Assembly (NCBI GenBank): GCA_021413965.1
Contig: JAIOPI010000034.1
Span: 1 to 62,818, forward strand
Direction: 5' to 3'
DNA from: Lentisphaerota bacterium
GTDB taxonomy: Bacteria > Verrucomicrobiota > Kiritimatiellia > UBA8416 > JAIOPI01
DNA length: 62,818 nucleotides
Shown: piece after piece, positions 1 through 8,642 of the stretch
Layout: the number at the start of each line of letters is the position of its first letter
Numbering within the stretch: position 1 is the first letter of the stretch
Position numbers and translations under genes: made by a program
Notes under the pieces: generated by a model
Seen by the model: the letters and a program-made list of their open reading frames with translations, nothing else
Database searches by the model: none
Told to the model about the DNA's origin: nothing

Positions 1-57
<57 letters not shown>

Positions 58-109
58 TCAAGGAGGCCAGCAGCGGAGATAGTAGGGGAAGGCGACGGGG
101 GCGTCAATC

Positions 110-631
110 TTATCGCGCACGTTGATTGTACAGCGCCACAATCTGGTCGGCGACCTGGTCGGGCGTCAGGGCGTTGGTGTCCACCTGGTGCGGGACCGCG
201 TCGTAGAGCGCTTGCCGCTTTCCGAGGAGTTCACGGATGCGGCCCAGTTTGTCGCCGGTCGCCAGGAGCGGACGGTGCGTCTCATGGCCCACGCGCTGGA
301 GGATGATCTCCGGCGAGGCCTGCAGGCACACCACCAACCCCGAGCGAGCAAAGTCGGAGACGTTGTCCGGGTTCAGGACGATGCCGCCGCCCGTCGAGAT
401 GACGAGGCCGGACTGGCCGGCCAGCTCCTGCGCGAGGGCGCGCTCCAGCACCCTGAAGTGGGGCTCCCCGTCCTCCTCAAAAATGCGCGAGATCGGCTTC
501 TGCTGTCGCGACTCGATGAGGGTATCCATGTCGACGAGTTGCAGCCCCAGGCGCTGGGCGAGGCACCGCCCGACGCTGGACTTCCCGGTGCCCATGAACC
601 CGATCAACACGATGTTGGCGCGCGTATGCAT
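110..631 (-). CDS. aroK: Shikimate kinase
   Basis: Phosphorylates shikimate at the 3-OH with ATP in the cytoplasmic shikimate pathway to aromatic amino acids. The 173-residue length is normal for AroK/AroL. The Walker A loop GFMGTGKS is at residues 11-18. Acidic DMD at 34-36 and Arg60 are shikimate contacts in the family, and the GGG motif at 81-83 follows ST. The C-terminal lid region (HRPLL) is present. The ATG start at 631 puts the P-loop where it belongs. A TTGACA element lies upstream at 662-667. The gene stands alone: aroB is not adjacent, and the downstream neighbour is tRNA-Gly. Confidence 0.95.
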   Translation of the reverse strand: MHTRANIVLIGFMGTGKSSVGRCLAQRLGLQLVDMDTLIESRQQKPISRIFEEDGEPHFRVLERALAQELAGQSGLVISTGGGIVLNPDNVSDFARSGLVVCLQASPEIILQRVGHETHRPLLATGDKLGRIRELLGKRQALYDAVPHQVDTNALTPDQVADQIVALYNQRAR

Positions 632-638
632 GCGTGGC

Positions 639-667
639 TCTTAACGGGGAAGGGACGCGGTTGTCAA
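639..667 (-). promoter_or_regulatory. Putative aroK promoter
   Basis: On the minus strand there is a perfect -35 TTGACA (662-667). A weak -10 (TTAAGA/TAAGAG, about 638-644) follows at 17-18 nt spacing, and the aroK ATG is just downstream. The -35 is convincing; the -10 is poor. Confidence 0.4.
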
Positions 668-734
668 TCCGCATGCGAGGTGACGGTCTCGTCCGGCTGG
701 CGGCCGGGCATGATTCGGAAGGTGGAGGCGAGGC

Positions 735-763
735 TTGACGCGTGAGGGGGGGGAGGTGAGAAT
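735..763 (+). promoter_or_regulatory. Putative promoter of the GEVED-protein gene
   Basis: TTGACG (735-740), a 17-nt spacer and GAGAAT (758-763) make a plausible sigma70-type promoter. It would start transcription near 770, about 60 nt before the ATG at 832. Confidence 0.45.
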
Positions 764-831
764 GCCGTTTAACGGCGGGGCGCATCGTCATGCATGGTTG
801 GTTGCACCACGCCGAACGGAGGAGGGCCGCC

Positions 832-3441
832 ATGAGAGCCGAGTGTGTGCGCGTGTTGCAGGTCGTCCTGGTTGCCGGGCTGGCGATGGTCGGCGGCATC
901 GTGCCTGTCGAGGCGTTGGATTTTGGCGACGCACCGGATCCGGGATATCCGACCCTGCTCGCCAGCGATGGCGCGCGCCACACGCCGGGGGGGCCTTGGC
1001 TGGGCAATGCGGGCAATGCTCCGGACGATGAGATCGACGGCCAGCAGAATGCGAATGCGCTGGGCGATGACTTCAATGACAGCGACGACGAAGATGGCGT
1101 GTCGTTTCCGCCGCTGATCCGGGGGCGCTCCGCCAGCATCGGTTTCGAGGTCAGCGGCACCACGGGGGTGGTGGAGATCTGGATTGATCTGAATGCCGAC
1201 GGCACGTGGCAGCATCCGCAGGAAATCGTCCACCTCGGCACCTACGCGATGGGCAGCCACGCGTTTGCCTACACGCTCCCGGTTGGAACGCAGGATGCTT
1301 CCACGTTCGCCCGGTGCCGGATCAGCACGGCCGGCACCGGCTCCCCGTCGGGTGAGGCGGCCGATGGGGAGGTCGAGGACCACAATGTCTTCCTGAATGA
1401 CGGCGTCGCGGACTGGTGCAACCTGCAGTTTCCACCGGACCAGCGGGTCCGCGTCGGCGTGCCGACGGGATTCATTTACGGCCAGGTGTGGATCAACGGT
1501 GAAACGTCCAAGGGCGGCGCCACGCCTGGGCTGGCCGCACAGCTGGGGTACGGGCCGGACGGCAGCGATCCCGCCACGAGTCCGGACTGGGTGTGGGTGA
1601 ATGCCACTTATAATCTCGATGTTGGCAACAACGATGAATACATGGCCACGCTGACGGCCGCGCATCCGGGCGTTTACGACTACGCCTATCGCTACTCGTG
1701 GTTCGGGGGGGCGTATGCCTACGGGGATCTCGATGGCATGGCGAACGGCTACGACCCCGCCCAGGCGGGTCACCTGGTGGTGCTGCCGGAGCCCGAGTGT
1801 CCCAAGTGGGTACAACCGCCGGATTGCGACGTCGGGCTCGACGTGCGCTCCTACCGGGACCTGGCCGCGGCGACCAACCGGGTGGCGGACGATTTCGTCT
1901 CTGATGGACGGCCGATCACCGCCGTGCGCTGGTGGGGATCGTACATCGGGTACGGCGGTCTGCCGGATCTGACCCTGTCGCCTCCGGGGCTGCGACCGGT
2001 CGCGTTTGAGCTGTCCTGGTATACGGACCGCCCCGCCGGCACGCTGGCGGCGTGGAGCATGCCGGGGACACTGGTGACCAATGTCGAGGTCACCCTGCTT
2101 CCGTACGGTGTTGCCTCGAATGGCGCCACTGGCGTCGTCTCCGAAACCTTCTTCTGCACGACAGACCTCTCCTGGGCCCGCCCCGTGCCTCCGGTCCCGC
2201 CGTTCGAGCATGAGTACGAGTACCGTGTCCTGCTGCCAGAGCCATGGCTGGAGCTACACGGCGGCGTGTACTGGCTGTCCGTTCGGGCCCTCTACGCGGA
2301 GTCGGCCCTCTTCCCCTGGGGATGGAAGACGACGCCGGTGCTATACAACTGGAACGACCATGCGGTGTCGGCGACGCCGGCATCCTGGACGAACATCGTC
2401 TACCCGCCGCCGGGGTGGACGAGCATAACGAACCATCCCTATCGGGGCCAGCCGGTGAATCTTGCTTTCGAAATGCTGACCGACGTGTGCCCCCGGCGCT
2501 GCCTGAAGTGGCAGCAAGGGCCGGACCTGGTTGCGGGCACAGACCTGCCCAGCTGGCGGCGCGCGGACGGACCGGATTTGCCCGGGCAGCTGCTGCGCGC
2601 GGATGATTTCGTTTCAGACGGGCGGCGCATCACGGACTTGCATTGGTGGGGGTCCTACCCGGGATGGCAGACCGAACAGCCGGGCCAGCCTGCTGTCGCC
2701 CCGGTGCCGCCTCCGGCGGGGCCGCTCCGTCCGCTGGGGTTTGACATCAGTTGGCATGCGGATGCGGGATCGGGGTGTATCCCCGGGGCGGTGATCACGA
2801 ACTTGTTCGTCCCGATGGCGCTTTGCCACGAGGTCTACTTCGGCCAGGTCGACCAATCGCCCTGGTGGGGGCGGCCCTACTTCGAGCACGAGTATCAATA
2901 TGACGTGGATCTGCTGAACGATTCCGTCTCCGGTCTGCCATGGCCGGAACTGGCCGGGGCGCGGTACTGGTTGAACATTCAGGCCGTCTTTCCCGCGGGA
3001 TTCCTGACCAATGAGCTGCATCAGGGCTGGGGGTGGAAGTCGACGCCCATGACGAACCTGTGTCCCTCCGCGGTCTCGCCCGATGGGGGCCAGGCCTGGC
3101 AGCATGACGGGTTGCCGCCACCGCATCCGATGGCGGGTCAGCCCTTCGATCTCGCGTTTGAGCTGACGACGATCGATCAGCCGGATTCCCAGTCGCCTTG
3201 GTTCGACGAGGTCTTCATCACGAACATTGCCGTTCAGGCGGGGACGAGCAACGTTTACACGATCACGTCGCTGGGTGACTGCGGGTGCGGCCTCCAGACG
3301 CTTCAATCGTCGACCAACTTGCGGGCGGCGGGATTGGGCTTTACCGACGTGTGGACCAACCGAGTGCCACTGACCCGGAATCTGTGGCAGGTCACCTCGA
3401 CCAACACCCGGGCGTTTTACCGCGTGCTGCAGAGGGACTGA
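832..3441 (+). CDS. Secreted GEVED-domain protein with duplicated carbohydrate-binding-like domain
   Basis: 869 residues. I chose ATG 832 over an upstream in-frame ATG at 790 because GGAGGAG at 818-824 is a good Shine-Dalgarno and residues 1-28 then form a clean signal peptide ending ...VPVEA. The mature N-terminus has the Asp-rich GEVED domain (LDFGDAPD, then WIDLNADG, then GEVEDHNV). Two copies of a roughly 200-residue domain follow, each opening with C-x-KW-x-Q-x-PD and carrying ADDFVSDGR and WWGSY. The tail LQSSTNL...FYRVL is common at the C-termini of secreted PVC proteins. No sortase or PEP-CTERM-type anchor is present. Probably an extracellular or outer-surface protein; the ligand is unknown. 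Confidence 0.8.
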   Translation: MRAECVRVLQVVLVAGLAMVGGIVPVEALDFGDAPDPGYPTLLASDGARHTPGGPWLGNAGNAPDDEIDGQQNANALGDDFNDSDDEDGVSFPPLIRGRSASIGFEVSGTTGVVEIWIDLNADGTWQHPQEIVHLGTYAMGSHAFAYTLPVGTQDASTFARCRISTAGTGSPSGEAADGEVEDHNVFLNDGVADWCNLQFPPDQRVRVGVPTGFIYGQVWINGETSKGGATPGLAAQLGYGPDGSDPATSPDWVWVNATYNLDVGNNDEYMATLTAAHPGVYDYAYRYSWFGGAYAYGDLDGMANGYDPAQAGHLVVLPEPECPKWVQPPDCDVGLDVRSYRDLAAATNRVADDFVSDGRPITAVRWWGSYIGYGGLPDLTLSPPGLRPVAFELSWYTDRPAGTLAAWSMPGTLVTNVEVTLLPYGVASNGATGVVSETFFCTTDLSWARPVPPVPPFEHEYEYRVLLPEPWLELHGGVYWLSVRALYAESALFPWGWKTTPVLYNWNDHAVSATPASWTNIVYPPPGWTSITNHPYRGQPVNLAFEMLTDVCPRRCLKWQQGPDLVAGTDLPSWRRADGPDLPGQLLRADDFVSDGRRITDLHWWGSYPGWQTEQPGQPAVAPVPPPAGPLRPLGFDISWHADAGSGCIPGAVITNLFVPMALCHEVYFGQVDQSPWWGRPYFEHEYQYDVDLLNDSVSGLPWPELAGARYWLNIQAVFPAGFLTNELHQGWGWKSTPMTNLCPSAVSPDGGQAWQHDGLPPPHPMAGQPFDLAFELTTIDQPDSQSPWFDEVFITNIAVQAGTSNVYTITSLGDCGCGLQTLQSSTNLRAAGLGFTDVWTNRVPLTRNLWQVTSTNTRAFYRVLQRD

Positions 3442-3574
3442 GTGCGGGGCATGGCCGGGTGGATGGGGGGGGCGGATCGCGAGCGGCGGGGCGTCACCTC
3501 CAGGAAGGCACGGGACAGCCGGTGGCGTGATCGCTGGCGGTCTATTCCTGCTCGCGGCAGGAAGGCCCCTGCGG

Positions 3575-3580
3575 TACACT
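3575..3580 (+). promoter_or_regulatory. Possible -10 element before the TIGR03790-type gene
   Basis: TACACT lies 11 nt before ATG 3592, and there is no Shine-Dalgarno in between. No good -35 is seen at 16-18 nt spacing. If used, the mRNA would have about 5 nt of leader. Confidence 0.35.
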
Positions 3581-3591
3581 CTCCGCGCCTT

Positions 3592-4974
3592 ATGCGACAA
3601 GGATGGATAGCACTTCTTTTGGCACTCGCCGTCCCGGCTTGGGCGTTAGGACCGCACGAAGTTCTGCTGCTCATCAATGAGCAGTCGTCGGATTCCATCG
3701 CGGTCGGCAAGGAGTACGCGGCACTTCGCCGAATCCCGTCGCGAAACATCGTGCGGCTGGCCATTCCGGCCGCGCTGCTCAAGGCGCCGTCCATATCCGC
3801 CGCGGACTTTGAGCGGCGCATTTGGAACCCGGCTAGCCAGGCCGTACGCGAGAGGGGGTTGGAGTCCCAGATTCTGGTCTGGCTGTATTCCGTGGACTTC
3901 CCGGTGCGCATTGCCACCAAGCCGGAGATTTCTGTGCTGGGACTGACGTTCCTCCGCAACCGCGTGCCGGATCCGGACCTGGTTGAGAACGGCACCTATG
4001 TGTCTCCGCTTTTTGGCGGGGCGGGCGGGATCGGGCAGGCGGCGTACTTGGCGCAGAGTTTCGATGTGATTGCCGAAGGGCTGGGGGCGGACATGCCGTT
4101 GCCCGCGATGATGCTGGGCTACACGCGTCCGCCGTACGGGAACTCGCTCGAAAAGGTCCAGGCCTGCCTGCGCAAGGGGGTGGCATCGGACAGCACGTTT
4201 CCCAGCGGGACCGTTTACTTTGTTCAGACCAGCGACATCCGGTCCACGAGTCGTGCGTGGCAGCAGCGCGACATTTCGCAGCAACTCGCCAGGCTCGGCG
4301 TGCGCGCGGTCATTACCAACGCCGAGCCGGTTTCGGTCCGGGACGTGCTGGGCCTGCAGATGGGCGCGCCAGACGTGCGACCGGAGCGCAATCGCTACCT
4401 GCCCGGGGCCATGGCGGAGCACCTGACAAGCGCCGGTGGGGTGCTCGTACCCAGTCCGCAGACCAAGTTGACGGCCTGGATCGAGGCGGGGGCGACGGCC
4501 AGTGCCGGGACGGTGACGGAGCCTTACGCCATATGGGCGAAGTTTCCGAGCGCGCAGTTCTTCATTTATTATGCCTCCGGCTGCACGCTCATCGAAAGCT
4601 TGTACGAGTCGATCCGGTGCCCGTTGCAGTTGCTCCTGATTGGCGAGCCGCTCGCGTCGCCCTGGAAGCCCAAGGGCAGGCTGCTGCTGTCGGGGGTGGA
4701 CGGGCCGCTCCGGGACGCGCGCGTGGTGCGGCCGCGCGTGGAGTCGGCCTATGGCTTTGACTATCGGCATTTCCGGTACTATGTCGATGGCCGATTCATG
4801 CACGACGGGGACAGTTGGACGGTGGATGAATCCGCGCTGGCGCCCGGTGCGCACCGGTTGCGCGTGGTGGGCTACGGAACGGGGCTTGTGCGGCAGCAGG
4901 TTTTCGAGGAATGTGAGCTGGTTGCGGCTCCGCCGGAAGGTCGGACCAATGTGGTGGCGGGAACAGGAGAATAA
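3592..4974 (+). CDS. TIGR03790-family secreted protein
   Basis: 460 residues. The open frame extends upstream, but ATG 3592 gives a textbook signal peptide (MRQGWIALLLALAVPAWA) and the mature start LGPHEVLLLIN typical of this uncharacterised family. A conserved stretch (YAALRRIPSRNIVRL) follows. The family is frequent in PVC bacteria and its function is unknown. The C-terminal 100 residues look like a beta-rich appended domain (YGFDYRHFRYYVDGRF). Only 2 nt separate its stop from the start of the UDP-glucuronate decarboxylase gene, so the two are probably co-translated. A TACACT -10-like hexamer sits 11 nt upstream of the start and no ribosome binding site is visible. Confidence 0.75.
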   Translation: MRQGWIALLLALAVPAWALGPHEVLLLINEQSSDSIAVGKEYAALRRIPSRNIVRLAIPAALLKAPSISAADFERRIWNPASQAVRERGLESQILVWLYSVDFPVRIATKPEISVLGLTFLRNRVPDPDLVENGTYVSPLFGGAGGIGQAAYLAQSFDVIAEGLGADMPLPAMMLGYTRPPYGNSLEKVQACLRKGVASDSTFPSGTVYFVQTSDIRSTSRAWQQRDISQQLARLGVRAVITNAEPVSVRDVLGLQMGAPDVRPERNRYLPGAMAEHLTSAGGVLVPSPQTKLTAWIEAGATASAGTVTEPYAIWAKFPSAQFFIYYASGCTLIESLYESIRCPLQLLLIGEPLASPWKPKGRLLLSGVDGPLRDARVVRPRVESAYGFDYRHFRYYVDGRFMHDGDSWTVDESALAPGAHRLRVVGYGTGLVRQQVFEECELVAAPPEGRTNVVAGTGE

Positions 4975-4976
4975 AC

Positions 4977-5915
4977 ATGCCGGTTTCAGTGGTGACGGGC
5001 GGTGCGGGCTTTTTGGGATCGCACCTGTGTGACAAGTTGTTGGGAGAGGGGCACCAGGTCATCTGCCTGGACAACCTCATCACGGGCAACGTGGCCAACA
5101 TCGAGCATCTGGCCGGGAATCCGGCGTTCAAGTTCATCAAGCACGATGTGACGGAGTACATCTACCTGCCGGGGAAGGTGGATTTCATCTATCATTTTGC
5201 CTCGCCCGCGAGCCCGATCGACTATCTCGAGCTGCCGATTCAGACGTTGAAAGTCGGGGCGTTGGGCACGCACAAGGCGCTGGGGCTGGCGCATGCCAAG
5301 GGGGCCGTCTTCCTGCTGGCCTCGACGTCGGAAACCTATGGCGACCCGCTCGTGCATCCGCAGCCGGAGACCTACTGGGGCAACGTGAACCCGGTGGGGC
5401 CGCGCGGCGTGTACGACGAGGCGAAGCGTTTTGCGGAAGCGATGACCATGGCCTATCGCCGCTATCACAAGGTGAACACGAAGATCGTGCGCATTTTCAA
5501 TACCTACGGCCCTCGCATGCGGATTCGCGACGGGCGTGCCGTGCCGGCTTTCCTCAGCCAGGCGCTGCGGAACGAGCCGATCACGGTGTTTGGCGATGGC
5601 AGCCAGACGCGCAGTTTCTGCTACGTTTCCGATTTGCTGGCCGGCATTTACAAGCTGGCGCTGAGCAACGAGTCCGGTCCCATCAACATCGGAAACCCGG
5701 CGGAAATGACCGTGAAGCAGCTGGCGGAGTACATCATCAAGCTGACGGGCAGCAAGTCGACGCTGCAGTATGATCCGCTGCCGGCCGACGATCCGAAAGT
5801 CCGCCAGCCGGACATTACGCTGGCGCGCACGAAGCTGGGCTGGGAGCCCAAGGTGGCCTTCGAGGAAGGGATCCGGCTGACGCTGGACTACTTCAAGAAG
5901 GCGGTGTTGGGCTGA
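4977..5915 (+). CDS. UDP-glucuronate decarboxylase (UDP-xylose synthase), extended SDR family
   Basis: 312 residues. Converts UDP-glucuronate to UDP-xylose with bound NAD. The Rossmann motif GGAGFLG is at residues 8-14. The family signature DNLITGN is at about 32-38, the catalytic ST-E stretch ASTSETYGDP starts at 115, and the Y146-x3-K150 couple lies in VYDEAKR. The loop GPRMRIRDGR is also characteristic of this enzyme rather than of dTDP-glucose dehydratase. AGGAG precedes ATG 4977, overlapping the end of the upstream gene, so translational coupling is likely. Xylose donors feed cell-surface glycans, consistent with the glycosyltransferases at 15.7-19.2 kb. Confidence 0.9.
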   Translation: MPVSVVTGGAGFLGSHLCDKLLGEGHQVICLDNLITGNVANIEHLAGNPAFKFIKHDVTEYIYLPGKVDFIYHFASPASPIDYLELPIQTLKVGALGTHKALGLAHAKGAVFLLASTSETYGDPLVHPQPETYWGNVNPVGPRGVYDEAKRFAEAMTMAYRRYHKVNTKIVRIFNTYGPRMRIRDGRAVPAFLSQALRNEPITVFGDGSQTRSFCYVSDLLAGIYKLALSNESGPINIGNPAEMTVKQLAEYIIKLTGSKSTLQYDPLPADDPKVRQPDITLARTKLGWEPKVAFEEGIRLTLDYFKKAVLG

Positions 5916-5920
5916 CGGTC

Positions 5921-5957
5921 CGGTGCGGGCGGAACGCGAAGGCGTTCCGCTCCACCG
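5921..5957 (+). terminator. Strong hairpin after the decarboxylase gene
   Basis: GCGGAACGC (5929-5937) and GCGTTCCGC (5942-5950) pair perfectly around a GAAG loop. CGGTG (5921-5925) and CACCG (5953-5957) extend the stem. No U-run follows, so it is a hairpin that could end or protect the mRNA rather than a classical intrinsic terminator. Confidence 0.5.
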
Positions 5958-5992
5958 CGAATTGTGCCCGCGATGATGCGAGCGGCGGTCGA

Positions 5993-6019
5993 AGGTGGGC
6001 CGCGACCTCAGGGCGCGGC
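5993..6019 (-). repeat. REP-like palindrome, copy 1 (inverted member of a pair)
   Basis: Read on the minus strand it is GCCGCGCCCTGAGGTCGCGG followed by CCCACCT, one mismatch from the copies near the RAYT gene at 13 kb. The GCCGCG/CGCGGC arms can form a hairpin. It faces the copy at 6041-6070 across a 21-nt spacer, like a BIME pair. Confidence 0.75.
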
Positions 6020-6040
6020 GTTGGGCTGGTGGTGACCATG

Positions 6041-6070
6041 CCCGCGCCCGGAGGTCGCGGGCCACCTCGG
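6041..6070 (+). repeat. REP-like palindrome, copy 2
   Basis: CCCGCGCCCGGAGGTCGCGG then GCCACCTCGG. Same element as copies at 13.0-13.7 kb, in plus orientation. It lies between the convergent decarboxylase and gyrA genes, 20 bp from the gyrA stop, where extragenic palindromes usually sit. Confidence 0.75.
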
Positions 6071-6089
6071 ACGTGGAGGACTTGCGGGT

Positions 6090-8636
6090 TCAGGCTTCGG
6101 GGGTGGGCTCGGGTTCCGCGGGCGGGGTGGCGAGGTCACCGGTGCTAGGAACGGGCGGGGCCACAATCGCGGGGCTGGATTCGGGGGCCGGGACATTTTC
6201 CTCGCGGTCGACGGTGGTGGCGGCCACGAGCTTGTCGCCTTCGTCCAGGTTGATGAGGCGCACGCCCTGCGTGGCGCGGCCGATGACGCGCACGTCGCTG
6301 ACATCCATGCGGATCATCTTGCCGTGTTCGGTGATGAGCATGAGGGAGTCGTCGTCCGTCACCGCGTGCGCGCCGACGACGCGGCCGTTGCGTTCGGAGG
6401 TGCGGATGGCGATGATGCCCTTTCCGCCGCGGCCCTGCAGGCGATACTCGTCGAAGGGCGTGCGCTTGCCGTAGCCGTTTTCCGTGCAAATCAGGAAGGT
6501 GCTGTTGGGGTCGATGATGGCCATGGATTCCACGGCATCGCCTTCCTCGAGCGAGATGCCCCAGACGCCATAGGTGGCCCGGCCGGTGTCGCGCAGTTCC
6601 TCTTCCGAGAAGCGGATGCTCATGCCGCCGCGGGTGGCGAGGATGACCTCGTTCTTGCCGGTGGTCAGCTTGACCTCGATCAGCCGGTCGCCTTCCTCGA
6701 TGTTGATGCCGATGATGCCATCGCGCCGGATATTGCGGTATTCGCCGAGGTTGGTCTTCTTCACGAGCCCCTTCTGGGTGGCCATGATGAAGTGCCGGGT
6801 TTCGTCGAAGTCGCGGATATTGATGAGGGCGGCGATCTTCTCCTCGGTCTGCATGTTGAGGAGGTTGACGATCGCCTTGCCGCCGGCGACGCGGCTGGCC
6901 TCGGGGATTTCGTAGACGCGCTGCGAGTACACACGTCCCGCGGAGGTGAAGAACAGCAGGATGTCGTGCGTGTTCGCGAAGAAGATGTGCTCGACGTAAT
7001 CGGTTTCCCGGGTGGTCATCCCGGAGACGCCCTTGCCGCCGCGGCGCTGGGCCTTGTAGGTGTCCGTCGGCACGCGCTTGATGTAGCCGGTGTGGCTGAT
7101 GGTGATGACGCAGCCGCGATCGGCCACGAGGTCTTCGATGCTGACCTCGCCCTCGGCGGCGGCGATATCGGTGCGCCGGGCGTCGCCGTAAGCGTCCTTG
7201 ATCCCGCGCAGCTCCTCCTTGATCAGCGCGTAGATCTTGTGGTCGTTCTCGAGGAGGTCGCGCAGGTAGGAGATGTACTTGATGACCTCGAGGTACTCGT
7301 TCTCGATCTTGTCGCGCTCCAAGCCGGTGAGCTGGTAGAGGCGCATGTCGAGAATGGCGTTAGCCTGGATTTCCGAGAGGCGGAAGCGGCTCATCAGCAA
7401 GAGGCGGGCTTCGTCGCGGTTCTTGGATTCGCGGATGGTGCGCACGACCTCGTTCAGGTGATCGAGGGCGATCTTGAGGCCTTCGAGGATATGGGCGCGG
7501 GCCTCGGCCTTGGCGAGTTCGAACTTGGTTCGGCGCGTGACGACCTCGAAGCGGTGGGCGGTGAAGCAATCGATCAGCTCCTTGAGGTTCATCGTGCGCG
7601 GGCGGCCGTGGTCGATGGCCAGCATGATGGCGCCGAAGGTGGTCTGGAGCTGGGTGTGCTTGAAGATGCTGTTGAGGACGACCTGGGGCATGGCGGCGCG
7701 CTTGAGTTCGATGACGACGCGGATGCCATCCTTGTTGGATTCGTCGCGGATGTCGGAGATGCCCTCGATGGTTTTCTGCTGCGTGAGGTGGGCGATATCC
7801 TGGATCAGGTTGGCCTTGTTGACGGTATAGGGGATTTCGCTGATCAGGATGAAGGCCTTGCCGTCGTCGTCCTCTTCGATGGAGGCGCGTCCGCGTACGC
7901 GCATCTGGCCGCGGCCGGTGCGGTACATTTCCGCGATGGGGCCGGTGCCGCAGATGATGCCGCCGGTGGGGAAATCGGGGCCCTTGATGTGCAGCATCAG
8001 TTCGTCGACGGTGATGGCGGGATTATCGATGGCGGCGATGACGGCATCCACGACCTCATTGAGGTTGTGGGGAGGCATGTTGGTGGCCATGCCGACGGCG
8101 ATGCCGGTCGAGCCGTTCAGCAGCAGGTTGGGGAACTTGGAGGGCAGGACGAGGGGCTGCTGCAGGGATTCGTCGTAGTTGGGGCCGAAGTCGACGGTCT
8201 CCTTGTCGATATCGGCCAGCAGTTCCTCGGCGAGGCGGTTCATGCGGACTTCGGTATACCGCATGGCGGCGGGCGGATCGCCGTCGATGGAGCCGAAGTT
8301 ACCCTGGCCATCGACGAGGGGATAGCGCAGGGAGAAGTCCTGGGCCATGCGCACGATGGTTTCGTACACAGCCGAATCGCCGTGGGGATGATACTTACCG
8401 ATGACGTCGCCGACCACGCGCGCCGACTTCTTGTAGGCGTGGTTATGGGTGTTGCCCAGTTCCCGCATGGCGAAGAGGACGCGGCGGTGGACCGGTTTGA
8501 GCCCGTCCCGCACGTCGGGCAGCGCCCGGCCGACGATGACGCTCATCGAGTAGTCGATATACGAGGAGCGCATCTCGTCTTCGATGGCGATGGGGTCGAT
8601 GCGCTGTGGTTCGACGGCTGGGGCGGGTTCGTCCAT
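6090..8636 (-). CDS. gyrA: DNA gyrase subunit A
   Basis: 848 residues. It is the breakage-reunion subunit, which introduces negative supercoils together with GyrB. The N-terminal winged-helix domain contains HPHGDSAVYE, where the quinolone-determining residues are Ser88 and Glu92 (Ser83/Asp87 in E. coli numbering), so no resistance substitution is seen at Ser. The catalytic tyrosine is Tyr127 in AAMRYTE. The GyrA box QRRGGKG marks the C-terminal beta-pinwheel and separates it from ParC. The tail is Pro/Glu-rich (about 40 residues) and probably disordered. It lies 6 nt after gyrB, so the two form one transcript. No dnaA-dnaN-recF neighbours are present. Confidence 0.97.
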   Translation of the reverse strand: MDEPAPAVEPQRIDPIAIEDEMRSSYIDYSMSVIVGRALPDVRDGLKPVHRRVLFAMRELGNTHNHAYKKSARVVGDVIGKYHPHGDSAVYETIVRMAQDFSLRYPLVDGQGNFGSIDGDPPAAMRYTEVRMNRLAEELLADIDKETVDFGPNYDESLQQPLVLPSKFPNLLLNGSTGIAVGMATNMPPHNLNEVVDAVIAAIDNPAITVDELMLHIKGPDFPTGGIICGTGPIAEMYRTGRGQMRVRGRASIEEDDDGKAFILISEIPYTVNKANLIQDIAHLTQQKTIEGISDIRDESNKDGIRVVIELKRAAMPQVVLNSIFKHTQLQTTFGAIMLAIDHGRPRTMNLKELIDCFTAHRFEVVTRRTKFELAKAEARAHILEGLKIALDHLNEVVRTIRESKNRDEARLLLMSRFRLSEIQANAILDMRLYQLTGLERDKIENEYLEVIKYISYLRDLLENDHKIYALIKEELRGIKDAYGDARRTDIAAAEGEVSIEDLVADRGCVITISHTGYIKRVPTDTYKAQRRGGKGVSGMTTRETDYVEHIFFANTHDILLFFTSAGRVYSQRVYEIPEASRVAGGKAIVNLLNMQTEEKIAALINIRDFDETRHFIMATQKGLVKKTNLGEYRNIRRDGIIGINIEEGDRLIEVKLTTGKNEVILATRGGMSIRFSEEELRDTGRATYGVWGISLEEGDAVESMAIIDPNSTFLICTENGYGKRTPFDEYRLQGRGGKGIIAIRTSERNGRVVGAHAVTDDDSLMLITEHGKMIRMDVSDVRVIGRATQGVRLINLDEGDKLVAATTVDREENVPAPESSPAIVAPPVPSTGDLATPPAEPEPTPEA

Positions 8637-8642
8637 AGGGGC

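Noticed and set aside
769..2211. 480-residue minus-strand frame opposite the GEVED gene
   Set aside because: Antisense shadow; Arg/Val-rich and without start context.
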